Assembly (NCBI GenBank): GCA_016185125.1
Contig: JACPOC010000027.1
Location: 1 to 64,000, forward strand
Direction: 5' to 3'
Source of the DNA: Bacteroidota bacterium
GTDB lineage: Bacteria > Bacteroidota > Bacteroidia > B-17B0 > Aurantibacillaceae
DNA length: 64,000 bases
Shown here: piece after piece, positions 16,748 through 26,609 of the stretch
Layout: each line of letters begins with the position of its first letter
Position numbering within the stretch: position 1 is the first letter of the stretch
Made by a program: the position numbers and the translations under genes
The notes under the pieces: generated by a model
What the model was told of the DNA's origin: nothing
Seen by the model: the letters and a program-made list of their open reading frames with translations, nothing else
The model's database searches: none

Positions 16748-19558
16748 TTATTTTTTATTCTCTGCTGCTTTTGCGTCTGCTTTGGCTTTTGCCTCTTCCA
16801 TTGTTTTTAAGCAACGTGCTTCAGCGTCGTCCACAATCTTTTTCACTTTTTCATCCACTTTCTGCTTTGCAATTTCTGCCGCTTTTTTAGCAGCTACCTT
16901 GGCTATAGGATTGCCGGCTAGCTCAACCGCTGCATCTGCTTGAGCGTATCCTTCCTGCTTCTGTTTTTCAGCATTAGCCTGAGCTTCGGCTTTATTTTTT
17001 TCGCATTGTATTTTAGCGTCTTCCAGAATTTTTTGCGCTTCGGCGTTGGCTTTGTCAATTCCGGCATTTACGGCCTGAGCAGTTACGGTGGCTACACTAC
17101 TTTTGATATCATCTTTTAAGCCGGTTTTAATAACAGGTTTTAGAACAGTTCCACCAAACAGAGCAGTTACATTTATTTTATCGCCCACGGTTAATTTTGT
17201 GCCGGCTGCCGAATTCGCTTGATTTAATAACCCATCCAAAGCCGAGCTTGCCGAGCCGCCAAACATGCTTTTAGGAATAGCCATTTTCCATTTATAATCA
17301 ATGCTTTGATCAAACCCCGTGCTTCCGCTAATAGTAGTAGGAATGTTATTTATTTTGGTTTCAAAAGGAGCCATTTTTACCCTTCCATCGGCAATCGCAT
17401 AATCCACATTTAAATTACTCACATCCAGTTTTTTTAATTGATCAATTTTTAAAGCTTCGCTCAATTTTTCAAAAGGTGGAAAGCCGCCAACCGTTACCAT
17501 GGCTGTTTTAAAAAGGCCGCTGGCTTTTATGGAAGTAAGATCCGGTTCCATTTTTTCATTCAAGGATGTTTTAAAGTTATCCAACGTCGCGGAAAAACGT
17601 CCGTTAGCATATTGGCCTACAGGCGCTAGTTTCTGTACTGTATTAAACGACTTAAATGTATTCTGAATGTCAAAATTATCTACTTTTAAACTAAGCCCGA
17701 TTGTTGGTTTTTTAATATTCGTTGTTTCGTAATATCCATTAATGGTAAGGGCGCCTCCCATTATATTCATGTGAAGATTACTCATGTCAACCTTTTGATT
17801 TCGAACGATAATATTACCCGTCATGTTGTCAAGAACAAGGTTGGTATATAGTACCTTGGTAATTTTTGTATCTAAGGTGAAATCGATATTTGCAGGAACA
17901 GCCATAACGCCACTTGTAGCTGTTGGAGCAGCAGTAGTTGTGGGCGCAGTTGACGGTTTAGTAGATGAGCTCATTAATTGATTGAGATCCATTAAATTAC
18001 TGTTAACAGTAAAAGCTCCTTTAATCAAATCGTTTTTAAATAGGTACTGTATGAAGTTTTCAATCCTTCCGGTAGCCTGCACGTCGCTATTACCTAATTT
18101 AGCATCAAAGGATGATAATTCAACAAACTGATTGGTGAAGTTCATCTTCATTGTATTTAATAAAACTTCGTAGGGCAGTGTTGCGCTTTTGTAAGCCATT
18201 TTGTCTACCTGCAAAGCACCGCTCGCGCTGAATTTATCATATTCCTTTTTATCCAGCGAACTCATACGGCCTGCCACGCTAATATCTGATTTAATAGTTC
18301 CGTTTAAATTATCGCCTTTTTCAAGAGGAATAAATTCTTTAACGGAGGCAAGTTCAATGATACCTTTTAAACCTGCTTTTATTGCCGGGTCAGAAATTGG
18401 AGTTTTAACATGCGCCGTTAAATCAATGGGATTACCGGCCATTTCCAAATGAAATTTGTTTACATCTATCACTGTGGCATCTAAATTACCCGTTGGGTTA
18501 TTTACTTTTACATCTACATTTACATTATTTACCGATTTTGGTAAGGAAGGATATTTGAACATCCCGTTATCAATTCCTAAATTAACCGCAAAGGCAGGCA
18601 GCGAAGTTGCGTTATAGATACCTTTTGCAAATCCATCCAACGCTAATTTACCCGAAGCTTGCAAGCCCGCAAAATCTTTACTGAATACCACAGGAATTAA
18701 AGATAAAATAGATTTAAAATCAGCCTGCTTTGTTTTAAAAGTAATATCCATTTTAATGTTGGTATCGGGCATTTCTATAAAGCCGTCAAAACCCAATTGA
18801 AGATTGTTTAAACTGAATTCATTCTCCTTAAAAACAAATTTCATCTTTGGCATATCCATGTCCAAATCGGCTTTCAATCTCATTTTCACCTCACTTAAAT
18901 AACTAACACCACCCATTTTAAAAGTAGTTTTTGCAATTTCAACAAGATTATTCATTACAAAATTATCTTGTGTAAAATCGCCATTCATATTGTAATTAAA
19001 ATTTTCAAGTTTGCCATACATAGCGCTTTTTCTATCGTCGTAAACTATGTAGGCTTCTTTAATTTTAAATTCATCAAGATCCATTGCAAACTTAGAAGGC
19101 TCTGACGAAGATTTTCCAGTTGTATCATTAGATGGTTTTGCAATATCCCAATTTGCTTTTCCGTTGGGAAGTACTTTAGCCTGAATTCTTGGCCGTTCGA
19201 TTATTATGGAATTGATCTGATACTTATCGCCCGCAATAACGCTTTTAATATTAATATCGGTTTTTAATTCCGAAATATAAGCGAGCGTATCTCCTTCAAA
19301 TTCATTTATGCCAATTATACTTACGTTTTGAATTTTAAAACGAAAATCAGGAAAAGAGGAAATTAAGCTCAGATCAAAATCACCGAAATCTACCTTGGCA
19401 TTAAGGTTTTTATTAGCCTGTTCTTTTACAATAGAAACAATTTTATTTTTAAAAATAAAAGGGGCGGCAATGAGCAAAATAATTATAAGTAATAAGGTTA
19501 TGCCACTCCATTTTAAAATACTACGAAAAAGTGGTTTTTTAGGTTTTGTGTTATCCAT
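16748..19558 (-). CDS. AsmA-family protein with C-terminal coiled-coil tail
   Basis: This 936-residue protein has a single N-terminal membrane helix (about 15-36) followed by an AsmA/DUF748-type repeating-beta region (KVDFGDFDLSLISSFPDFRFKIQNVSI). AsmA-like proteins form long hydrophobic grooves that move phospholipids between membranes. The last ~130 residues are an Ala/Lys/Glu-rich helix (EAQKILEDAKIQCEKNKAEA, EEAKAKADAKAAENKK) predicted to form a coiled coil, an unusual tail for the family. The gene stands alone and converges on rdgB. Confidence 0.87.
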   Translation of the reverse strand: MDNTKPKKPLFRSILKWSGITLLLIIILLIAAPFIFKNKIVSIVKEQANKNLNAKVDFGDFDLSLISSFPDFRFKIQNVSIIGINEFEGDTLAYISELKTDINIKSVIAGDKYQINSIIIERPRIQAKVLPNGKANWDIAKPSNDTTGKSSSEPSKFAMDLDEFKIKEAYIVYDDRKSAMYGKLENFNYNMNGDFTQDNFVMNNLVEIAKTTFKMGGVSYLSEVKMRLKADLDMDMPKMKFVFKENEFSLNNLQLGFDGFIEMPDTNIKMDITFKTKQADFKSILSLIPVVFSKDFAGLQASGKLALDGFAKGIYNATSLPAFAVNLGIDNGMFKYPSLPKSVNNVNVDVKVNNPTGNLDATVIDVNKFHLEMAGNPIDLTAHVKTPISDPAIKAGLKGIIELASVKEFIPLEKGDNLNGTIKSDISVAGRMSSLDKKEYDKFSASGALQVDKMAYKSATLPYEVLLNTMKMNFTNQFVELSSFDAKLGNSDVQATGRIENFIQYLFKNDLIKGAFTVNSNLMDLNQLMSSSTKPSTAPTTTAAPTATSGVMAVPANIDFTLDTKITKVLYTNLVLDNMTGNIIVRNQKVDMSNLHMNIMGGALTINGYYETTNIKKPTIGLSLKVDNFDIQNTFKSFNTVQKLAPVGQYANGRFSATLDNFKTSLNEKMEPDLTSIKASGLFKTAMVTVGGFPPFEKLSEALKIDQLKKLDVSNLNVDYAIADGRVKMAPFETKINNIPTTISGSTGFDQSIDYKWKMAIPKSMFGGSASSALDGLLNQANSAAGTKLTVGDKINVTALFGGTVLKPVIKTGLKDDIKSSVATVTAQAVNAGIDKANAEAQKILEDAKIQCEKNKAEAQANAEKQKQEGYAQADAAVELAGNPIAKVAAKKAAEIAKQKVDEKVKKIVDDAEARCLKTMEEAKAKADAKAAENKK

Positions 19559-19665
19559 ATTATTTTTTTAAATGAAAGATAAAAGTAATAAGAATTAAAC
19601 AAGATTAAATATGCGTTCAACTACCATTTAACCGTTCTTAACGATGATTATTCTTTTTAAAAGAA

Positions 19666-19697
19666 AACAAAAAACCCTTCCGGGTAACGAAAGGGTT
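19666..19697 (-). terminator. Terminator of rpoD
   Basis: AACCCTT (19673-19679) pairs with AAGGGTT (19691-19697) around an 11-nt loop and is followed on the minus strand by a T run. It sits about 25 bp after the rpoD stop. Confidence 0.75.
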
Positions 19698-19721
19698 GGG
19701 ATAGATAAAAGTATGATTTCT

Positions 19722-20588
19722 TTAACCAAGATAGGTTTTTAATAATCGGCTTCGTGAACCATGCTTTAAACGCCGTACGGCTTTTTCTTTTATTTGCCTA
19801 ACACGCTCTCGGGTAAGATCAAATTTTTCGCCAATCTCTTCCAATGAATGGGGGTGAGTGCCGCTTAAGCCGAAAAATAATCTTACCACATCTGATTCGC
19901 GTTCGGTTAAGGTAGAAAGTGCCCGGAAAATTTCGTGTTGTAAACTTTCTCCCAGCAATTTTTTATCAGGACTTAAAGATTCTTCATTTGTCATTAAATC
20001 GTACATACTTCCGGCGTCCTCATTCATGTTTAAGGGCGCATCCATACTTAAGTGGCGATTGTTATTTCGCATCATGTCTTGTATATCCTTAGGAATCATA
20101 TCCAACAATTCACCAATCTCATCGTAACTGGGCTCGCGCTCCAGATCTTGCTCAAGTTTAGATAAGGTTTTATTAATTTTATTGATTGCCCCAATTTTAT
20201 TAAGCGGCAAACGCACAATACGGCTTTGTTCGGCCAGGGATTGAAGAATGCTCTGACGAATCCACCACACGGCGTATGAAATAAATTTAAAACCACGCGT
20301 TTCATCAAAACGTTGCGCAGCCTTTATTAAACCCAAGTTTCCTTCGTTAATAAGATCGGGCAAGCTCATCCCTTGATTTTGATATTGCTTACTAACAGAA
20401 ACCACGAAACGCAAATTAGCTTTTACCAACTTATCAAGCGCGCGTTGGTCTCCTTGTTTTATTTTTTGAGCCAGCACCACCTCTTCCTCCGCCGTAATAA
20501 GTTCTACGCGGCCAATATCCTGCAAATACATATCTAGCGAAGCTGTTTCGCGGTTTGTTATCTGTTTGGTAATTTTAAGTTGTCTCAT
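19722..20588 (-). CDS. rpoD: RpoD, primary sigma factor (short Bacteroidota form)
   Basis: This is the housekeeping sigma-70 factor of the short Bacteroidota type. Start [14 protein letters not shown] at 20588 was chosen; it gives 288 residues. Regions visible are 1.2 ([22 protein letters not shown]), 2 ([34 protein letters not shown]), 3 and 4 ([27 protein letters not shown]). Residues upstream in the longer 311-residue frame do not match the family. Such proteins recognise TAnnTTTG-type promoters, several of which are seen in this window. Confidence 0.96.
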   Translation of the reverse strand: MRQLKITKQITNRETASLDMYLQDIGRVELITAEEEVVLAQKIKQGDQRALDKLVKANLRFVVSVSKQYQNQGMSLPDLINEGNLGLIKAAQRFDETRGFKFISYAVWWIRQSILQSLAEQSRIVRLPLNKIGAINKINKTLSKLEQDLEREPSYDEIGELLDMIPKDIQDMMRNNNRHLSMDAPLNMNEDAGSMYDLMTNEESLSPDKKLLGESLQHEIFRALSTLTERESDVVRLFFGLSGTHPHSLEEIGEKFDLTRERVRQIKEKAVRRLKHGSRSRLLKTYLG

Positions 20589-20794
20589 GACCTTCAGTTT
20601 TTTATATATACGATTTATAGGTATTATACGTTGGGTATAAACCAATAGTTGCCACAAAAAATATTAAAAACACTGTTATATTGAGTTAAACCCTGTAAGG
20701 AATGAGTGGATGTTACCTGAAATGTTGAAAATATGCGTCCTATTTGTGAGAAATTAGTTTCTTTAACTCTTTAAAATTAAGCGAACTTGGCATC

Positions 20795-22450
20795 ATGCTG
20801 AAACGGTTATACATAAGCAATTTTGCTCTGATTAACGAAATGGATGTTTCCTTTCCGGGAAAACTTTCCATTATTACAGGTGAAACAGGTGCCGGAAAAT
20901 CAATTTTTTTAGAGGCTTTGGGATTGGTTTTGGGCAAACGGGCGGATACAGCGGCCTTACAAAATAAAAGTAAAAAATGCGTTATTGAGGCTGAATTTGA
21001 AATTAAAGGTTTAGATCTGCAATCTTTTTTTTCGGATAATGAATTAGATCAAGATTCGGTAATTATTCTACGACGGGAAATAAGTGCAGAAGGAAAATCG
21101 CGTAGTTTTTTAAACGACACTCCTGTTGGTTTGAATATTTTAAAATTACTTTCAGAACGCATTATTGATATTCACTCCCAACATCAAACCTTACTTTTAA
21201 ACCAAAGCAATTTTCAATTAGAGATTGTTGACGCTTTTGCGGGCAGCCTTGACTTGTATAAGAATTATAAAATAAATTTTAATAAACTCAATCAATTAAA
21301 TGCCTCGTTAAAAACCTTGCAGGCAGAAGAAGCGCAATCAAAAAAAGAACTTGATTATTACCGGTTTTTATTTAATGAATTAGAGGAGGCGGATGTAGTT
21401 AAAGGTCAGTTAAAACAATTAGAGGAGGAGAGTTTATCGCTTGAAAATGCCGAAAATATTAAAAGCACTTTGGTAAATGTTTCGCATGCTATAAATGGCG
21501 GGGAGGCAAATATGCTGGTGAGCCTTTCTCAGTTAAAGCAGCAACTGCAATTGATTGCAAAATTTGGTGCGGATTTTAAAGATTTTTATGAAAGAGTTAA
21601 TTCCGTTTACATTGAATTAAAAGAACTTTCGGGAGATGTTGAAAATACGGAAGCGGACATGAGTTTTGATCAGAAAAAGCTGGATGAGGTAAACTCTAAA
21701 TTAGATAAACTGAATAGGCTTCTGAAAAAACATTCGGTTAATACGGATGAAGAATTATTAAACATTAAGAAAGGGATTGAAGAAAAGCTTACGCAATTCA
21801 GTTCCTTAGAAATTCAGATTGAAAAAGCGGCAAAACAAATTGCCCAGATAAAAAAGGAATGTATAAGGGAAGCAGAAGCACTCTCAGAAACACGAAAAAA
21901 ATCGGTTAATGCGATTGAAACCAACGTAAAAGAATTACTATCCGATCTTTCTATCCCCAACGCTAATTTTAAAATTCAAATTTCTCAATTAAGCGAGCTT
22001 TCTCTTACCGGTTTTGATAATATTCAGTTTCTTTTCTCAGCCAATAAGGGCGCAGCCTTAAATGAGTTACATAAAGTTGCCAGCGGCGGAGAACTTTCGC
22101 GCTTAATGTTAAGTTTAAAATCGCTGCTTGCTACAAAAAAAGAACTGCCTACCATTATTTTTGATGAAATTGACACAGGCGTTAGCGGGGATGTGGCAGA
22201 TAAAATTGGAGCTATTCTAAGCCGGATGGGAAAAAGCATGCAGGTGGTAACTATCACACATCTTCCTCAAATTGCAAGCAAAGGTTCGCATCATTTATTT
22301 GTTTATAAAAAAGATGATGACGAAAAAACGTTGTCCTTTATAAAAGAATTAAATAAAGAAGAACGCGTTACCGAAATTGCAAAAATGCTGAGCACCGGAA
22401 ACCCTACTCAATCAGCACTTAAAAATGCTAAAGAATTACTGAATGCTTAA
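20795..22450 (+). CDS. recN: RecN, DNA repair ATPase (SMC-like)
   Basis: This 551-residue SMC-type protein acts in double-strand break repair, holding and tethering ends. It has N-terminal Walker A (TGETGAGKS), a central coiled coil (about 160-380), then the signature GGELSRLMLSLK and Walker B TIIFDEIDTGVSG, typical RecN order. Length matches. It overlaps the next gene by 8 bp. No LexA-type box was looked for with certainty upstream. Confidence 0.96.
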   Translation: MLKRLYISNFALINEMDVSFPGKLSIITGETGAGKSIFLEALGLVLGKRADTAALQNKSKKCVIEAEFEIKGLDLQSFFSDNELDQDSVIILRREISAEGKSRSFLNDTPVGLNILKLLSERIIDIHSQHQTLLLNQSNFQLEIVDAFAGSLDLYKNYKINFNKLNQLNASLKTLQAEEAQSKKELDYYRFLFNELEEADVVKGQLKQLEEESLSLENAENIKSTLVNVSHAINGGEANMLVSLSQLKQQLQLIAKFGADFKDFYERVNSVYIELKELSGDVENTEADMSFDQKKLDEVNSKLDKLNRLLKKHSVNTDEELLNIKKGIEEKLTQFSSLEIQIEKAAKQIAQIKKECIREAEALSETRKKSVNAIETNVKELLSDLSIPNANFKIQISQLSELSLTGFDNIQFLFSANKGAALNELHKVASGGELSRLMLSLKSLLATKKELPTIIFDEIDTGVSGDVADKIGAILSRMGKSMQVVTITHLPQIASKGSHHLFVYKKDDDEKTLSFIKELNKEERVTEIAKMLSTGNPTQSALKNAKELLNA

Positions 22451-24392
22451 AAGCGTCATTTCTAAAATACCGCCGCACATACGATTGTTGCTAAAACTAT
22501 ACGTTTTCAATCTTTTACTTTTTACTGGTTTTCGTTTAGTATTTTATCACGTTAATAAGTCTTCTGATGTTTCTCAGGTTCCATTAACAGAAAAATTAAT
22601 GGCTTTTAGAATGGGACTGGAATTTGATACCGCTGTTTTTTGCTGGATCGCTTTTATACCGGTTTTAATTTTGTCTGTCGCCTCTTTTTTTAAAAACAAT
22701 CCGAAGATTTTTGACGCAGGATTTTATTCATTTTTAATTTTATTACTTGTTTATTATTTAGTGATGGCTGCCGATATTCCCTATTTCCGGCAGTTTGGTA
22801 CACATTTAAATAAAAATGCTTTGTTGTGGAATGAAAATCCGCGTTTTATTATCGGAATGATTTTTGGAAATATTTATTATTGGGCTTACCTGTTATTATT
22901 TATTGGCGTGAGTTTTTTAAGCGTACGAATTTCATTAATATTTTATAAAAATTTTAAAAAAGAGATTAAAACGGCGCTTCCGCAAAAATTTATAATCAAT
23001 GTAGTTGCTTTTCTTATTCTTTCAGCGTTAACAACATTGGGCGCACGCGGCCGCACTTCCGATCGATCCGGTCTTCACGAAGGCTTATCAATTGTTTCGC
23101 AGAATGGTTTTATTAATCAGATAGCCATTAACCCGAATTTTACATTTTGGAAAACGTTATTTTACAATAAAAATCAAGAACCTTATAAAGTTCCGGCAAA
23201 CATTAACCAAAGCATTGCGTACACGAGAAAATATCTTGGAATTGAAACGCCGTATAAGCCATCTCTGGAAAGAGAGATACAAGATACTTTCAAAAACAAA
23301 TACAATTTTGTAATTGTTATTATGGAAAGCATGTCGGTTTATAAAATGGGTTATTACGGGGGAAAAAATCTGACTCCAAATTTAGATCAGCTCGTAAAAA
23401 AATCTATTTTCTTTAATAATTTCTTTTCATCCGGCATTCATACTTTTAATGGATTATTTTCTACTACTTCTGGCTATCCTGGAATTTTTGCAGAAAAGTC
23501 GATGAAAAGTTACGTAAAAAAACCCTTTAATGGTTTAGGGTCATTACTAAAACAACTGGATTATGAAACCTATTGTTATACAACACACGATCCGCATTTT
23601 GATAATATGCATGGATTTTTTAAACTTAATAAATTCGACCATTTTATCAGCGAGTACGATTTTGATTTTTCTCAAGCCGAAAGTTCGTTGGGAGTTCCGG
23701 ATCATTTGTTGTTTAACAGATTAATCGATGTAACCAATGCCAGAAAAGAGTCCTCACCGTTTGTTGCCGTTCTTATGACCGCATCAGATCACGGGCCTTG
23801 GCGTATTCCAAAAGATATTCCTTTTACTCCCAATGGCGCCAATGAACAGGAGAACTGCACCTTGTATGCCGATTGGAGCATTGGAAGATTTATGGAACAA
23901 GCATCGAAGCAAGATTGGTACAAAAATACTGTCTTTATGTTTTTGGGAGATCATGGGCTTTCAATGGGGCACACATATGAAATGCCTATCTCGTATAATC
24001 ATGTGCCTTTTATTATTCACCAGCCTGCTATATTTAAGGCAGATACAATTACTTCGCCGGCTTATCAGCCCGATGTTCCGGCCACCGTTATGGGGATAAT
24101 AGGAGCTAACTATATTAATAATAGCTTTGGAATAAATGTCTTAAAACAAAAGCATCCTTTTGTTGTTTTTTCAGCCGATGATAAAATAGGCTGTGTGGAT
24201 GATAAAGGATATTACTTTTATAAAACTTTGGCCAATAATCAAACTTATTTAAGGAAGTATAAAAACTTAGACCCTTTCAATTATACTGTAATTAGAAAAG
24301 AAAAAGCTGACAGTATGCATAAAAACATGATGATGATTTATGAAAGTGCCACCTATTTTATAAATAAGGAATATGCCTCCGGTTACTACTAA
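22443..24392 (+). CDS. LtaS-like membrane sulfatase-fold transferase
   Basis: This 649-residue protein has about five N-terminal transmembrane helices (first 230 residues) and an extracytoplasmic alkaline-phosphatase/sulfatase domain. Conserved parts are VIVIMESMS (metal), SGIHTFNGLFSTT (catalytic Thr region), DHGPW and FLGDHGLSMG. LtaS-type enzymes transfer phosphoglycerol or phosphoethanolamine to glycans or lipids. Gram-negative Bacteroidota have no lipoteichoic acid, so phosphoethanolamine addition to surface glycan is the likely use. It overlaps recN by 8 bp. Substrate is unknown. Confidence 0.88.
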   Translation: MLKSVISKIPPHIRLLLKLYVFNLLLFTGFRLVFYHVNKSSDVSQVPLTEKLMAFRMGLEFDTAVFCWIAFIPVLILSVASFFKNNPKIFDAGFYSFLILLLVYYLVMAADIPYFRQFGTHLNKNALLWNENPRFIIGMIFGNIYYWAYLLLFIGVSFLSVRISLIFYKNFKKEIKTALPQKFIINVVAFLILSALTTLGARGRTSDRSGLHEGLSIVSQNGFINQIAINPNFTFWKTLFYNKNQEPYKVPANINQSIAYTRKYLGIETPYKPSLEREIQDTFKNKYNFVIVIMESMSVYKMGYYGGKNLTPNLDQLVKKSIFFNNFFSSGIHTFNGLFSTTSGYPGIFAEKSMKSYVKKPFNGLGSLLKQLDYETYCYTTHDPHFDNMHGFFKLNKFDHFISEYDFDFSQAESSLGVPDHLLFNRLIDVTNARKESSPFVAVLMTASDHGPWRIPKDIPFTPNGANEQENCTLYADWSIGRFMEQASKQDWYKNTVFMFLGDHGLSMGHTYEMPISYNHVPFIIHQPAIFKADTITSPAYQPDVPATVMGIIGANYINNSFGINVLKQKHPFVVFSADDKIGCVDDKGYYFYKTLANNQTYLRKYKNLDPFNYTVIRKEKADSMHKNMMMIYESATYFINKEYASGYY

Positions 24393-24474
24393 CAAAGTAA
24401 AACTTATCCTTTCATTTAAAAGCTGTTTATTTATTTGTGTCTTTTTGTAATGTTTCGATTCCAGTGGATAATGT

Positions 24475-24482
24475 TATATTTG
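24475..24482 (+). promoter_or_regulatory. -7 promoter box of fabI
   Basis: TATATTTG matches TAnnTTTG exactly. Its last base is 18 bp before the fabI ATG. Confidence 0.5.
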
Positions 24483-24499
24483 CAGCATAAATTTCAATT

Positions 24500-25309
24500 A
24501 TGGCTTACAACTTATTAAAGGGAAAACGCGGAATAATTACCGGTGCTTTAGACGAAAATTCAATTGCCTGGAAAGTGGCTTTAAAAGCGCATGAAGAAGG
24601 CGCCACTTTTGTTTTAACCAATGCTCCGATAGCTATGCGCATGGGGGAAATTAATAAGCTGGCCGAAGCAACGGGTTCTAAAATTATACCTGCAGACGCT
24701 ACAAGTGTTGAGGAATTAACCAAACTTTATACCGAATCGATGGAACATTTGGGTGGTAAAATTGATTTTGTTTTACATTCTATTGGGATGAGTGTAAACA
24801 TCCGAAAAAATATTCCGTACACTGAATTGAATTACGACTTTTTTAATAAAGGAATTGATGTGTCGGCCTTGTCGTTTCATAAAATGCTGGCTGTGGCTCA
24901 TAAATTAGATGCTTTAAACGATCATGCCTCTGTGGTAGCATTAACTTATATTGCGGCTCAGCGTGCTTATCCGTTTTACACCGATATGGCAGATATTAAA
25001 GCCATGCTTGAAAGTATTGCACGCACTTTTGGTTACCATTATGGCAAGCAGAAGAAAGTGAGGATTAATACTGTTTCCCAATCACCAACAAAAACTACTG
25101 CGGGTGGCGGCATTAAAGGCTTTACCGAGTTTTATGAATTTGCCGAAATGCAATCGCCTCTAGGTAATGCCAGTGCTGAAGACTGCGCCGCCTATTGCAT
25201 TAGTTTATTCAGCGATCTTACCCGTATGGTAACTATGCAGAATTTGTTGCACGACGGAGGTTACTCATCTACCGGAGTTAGCCAAGAGCAGTTAAACGCC
25301 ATGAAATAA
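24500..25309 (+). CDS. fabI: FabI, enoyl-ACP reductase (NADH)
   Basis: This 269-residue short-chain dehydrogenase catalyses the last step of the fatty-acid elongation cycle, reducing trans-2-enoyl-ACP. Features are the N-terminal GKRGIITGALDENSIAWKVA, LHSIGM and the Y-x6-K catalytic pair in YTDMADIK (FabI spacing), then NTVSQSPTKT. It is 9 bp from the DUF420 gene. FabI identity rather than another SDR rests on the Y-x6-K spacing and ...S-x-S-P-T-x-T near residue 195. Confidence 0.93.
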   Translation: MAYNLLKGKRGIITGALDENSIAWKVALKAHEEGATFVLTNAPIAMRMGEINKLAEATGSKIIPADATSVEELTKLYTESMEHLGGKIDFVLHSIGMSVNIRKNIPYTELNYDFFNKGIDVSALSFHKMLAVAHKLDALNDHASVVALTYIAAQRAYPFYTDMADIKAMLESIARTFGYHYGKQKKVRINTVSQSPTKTTAGGGIKGFTEFYEFAEMQSPLGNASAEDCAAYCISLFSDLTRMVTMQNLLHDGGYSSTGVSQEQLNAMK

Positions 25310-25318
25310 ATTAAAAGG

Positions 25319-25909
25319 ATGTCGCTTTTAAGTGTTGAAAATGAAAAGAACATTAAGCTAACCGCTTATGTAACTACAATTGCTATTTGTGGGGTGGTGA
25401 TAGTTTTAAATCAAAAATGGATTCCGCATCCGGATAAGTTTCCCGAATTTATTTATTCGTTACCACTTTTAAACGCTATTTTAAACGGCACTTGCACCTT
25501 GTTGTTACTTGCTTCGTTAATGGCTATTAAAAATCGCAATATTCAATTGCATAAAAAACTTAATCTCACTGCCTTTACATTAAGCGCATTGTTTTTAATC
25601 AGCTATGTAACCGCTCATTACTTTATTCCGGATACTAAATATGGTGATACGGATCACGATGGCTTTATGAGTGTAACGGAAAGCGCGGCGGTTAGTGGAA
25701 TAAAACCGGTGTATGTTGTAATTTTATTACTCCACATTTTTTTAGCGGTGGCGGTACTTCCAATGGTTTTAATTTCTTTTTATTATGGTTTAACAGATCA
25801 AAGGGAGAAACATAAAAAATTAACACGATTCAGTTATCCAATCTGGTTATTTGTAACCGCTTCCGGCGTGGTGGTTTATTTGATGATCAGTCCGTTTTAC
25901 AATTTTTAG
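25319..25909 (+). CDS. DUF420 membrane protein with EF-hand-like loop
   Basis: This 196-residue protein has five predicted transmembrane helices (about 14-31, 45-65, 80-100, 130-155, 172-190). DUF420 proteins are usually associated with cytochrome c oxidase assembly or haem handling. Between helices 3 and 4 it carries a DTDHDGFMSVTE loop with the exact D-x-D-x-D-G-x-M-x-x-x-E pattern of a calcium EF-hand. The motif is plain; calcium binding is inferred. Confidence 0.85.
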   Translation: MSLLSVENEKNIKLTAYVTTIAICGVVIVLNQKWIPHPDKFPEFIYSLPLLNAILNGTCTLLLLASLMAIKNRNIQLHKKLNLTAFTLSALFLISYVTAHYFIPDTKYGDTDHDGFMSVTESAAVSGIKPVYVVILLLHIFLAVAVLPMVLISFYYGLTDQREKHKKLTRFSYPIWLFVTASGVVVYLMISPFYNF

Positions 25910-25939
25910 AAAATAAAAAAGTATAATTTATTGAAGTTT

Positions 25940-26533
25940 CTATTGATCATCAATTTTCAATGAGCGGAATAGTTCTTCTTTTGTAATTTCTTTTACTTCT
26001 CCGGGCTGCATGTTTCCTAATTGCAGATCTTCTATTCTGTTTCTTATCAGCCTCCAGCATTTATGTCCGCTTATCCTGCACATTTTTCGTATCTGCCTGT
26101 TTTTGCCTTCTGTTAATATAAATTCAAGCCATGACTGAGGAATATTCTCCGGCAGTTCATTCTCTCTATCAGCAAGGTTACTTGGTTTTATTATAAGATT
26201 CACTTCGCAGGGTTTTGTGGTATAAGTACCCTTTTCTTTTATTAATATATCTATTCCGGCACGAAGCCTTTTCAATGTATGCTCGCTTACCTCTCTTGCC
26301 ACCTGAACAAGATACCCTCTTTTATGTTGCTTTGAGGGATGTAATAATTTATTGCTTAATGTTTTGTCGGTAGTTAAGATCAAAAGCCCTTCGCTGGCGT
26401 AATCGAGTCTTCCTACCGCGTTCGTTCCTTCCGGGAAATTAAAATCCAGCTCTCCAAGTTTCCGTTGCTCATAAGGACTTACAAATTGCGAAAGCATTTT
26501 ATAGGGTTTGTATGTAACGAAGTATTTGTTCAA
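25940..26533 (-). CDS. RsuA/RluE-family pseudouridine synthase
   Basis: This 197-residue enzyme converts a uridine in rRNA to pseudouridine. The catalytic Asp is in GRLDYASEGLLILT. Others are RGYLVQV and EGKNRQIRKMCR. No S4 RNA-binding domain precedes it, so it is like RluE (23S U2457) rather than RsuA. The start is TTG at 26533, chosen because NKYFVTYKPYKMLSQF is the conserved N-terminus. It diverges from the 26610 gene. Confidence 0.88.
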   Translation of the reverse strand: MNKYFVTYKPYKMLSQFVSPYEQRKLGELDFNFPEGTNAVGRLDYASEGLLILTTDKTLSNKLLHPSKQHKRGYLVQVAREVSEHTLKRLRAGIDILIKEKGTYTTKPCEVNLIIKPSNLADRENELPENIPQSWLEFILTEGKNRQIRKMCRISGHKCWRLIRNRIEDLQLGNMQPGEVKEITKEELFRSLKIDDQ

Positions 26534-26549
26534 TGAAATTTTAATTAAG

Positions 26550-26557
26550 CAAAAGTA
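26550..26557 (-). promoter_or_regulatory. -7 promoter box of the pseudouridine synthase gene
   Basis: Minus-strand TACTTTTG fits TAnnTTTG exactly and lies 17 bp upstream of the TTG start at 26533. It is divergent from the box at 26594. Confidence 0.5.
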
Positions 26558-26593
26558 GGATTAAATCTGGTGGGGTTTTAATTCCTTTTATTT

Positions 26594-26601
26594 TACCTTT
26601 G
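26594..26601 (+). promoter_or_regulatory. -7 promoter box of the haem c/copper lipoprotein gene
   Basis: TACCTTTG matches TAnnTTTG exactly and ends 9 bp before the ATG at 26610. It is the right half of a divergent promoter pair. Confidence 0.5.
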
Positions 26602-26609
26602 GAAACATC

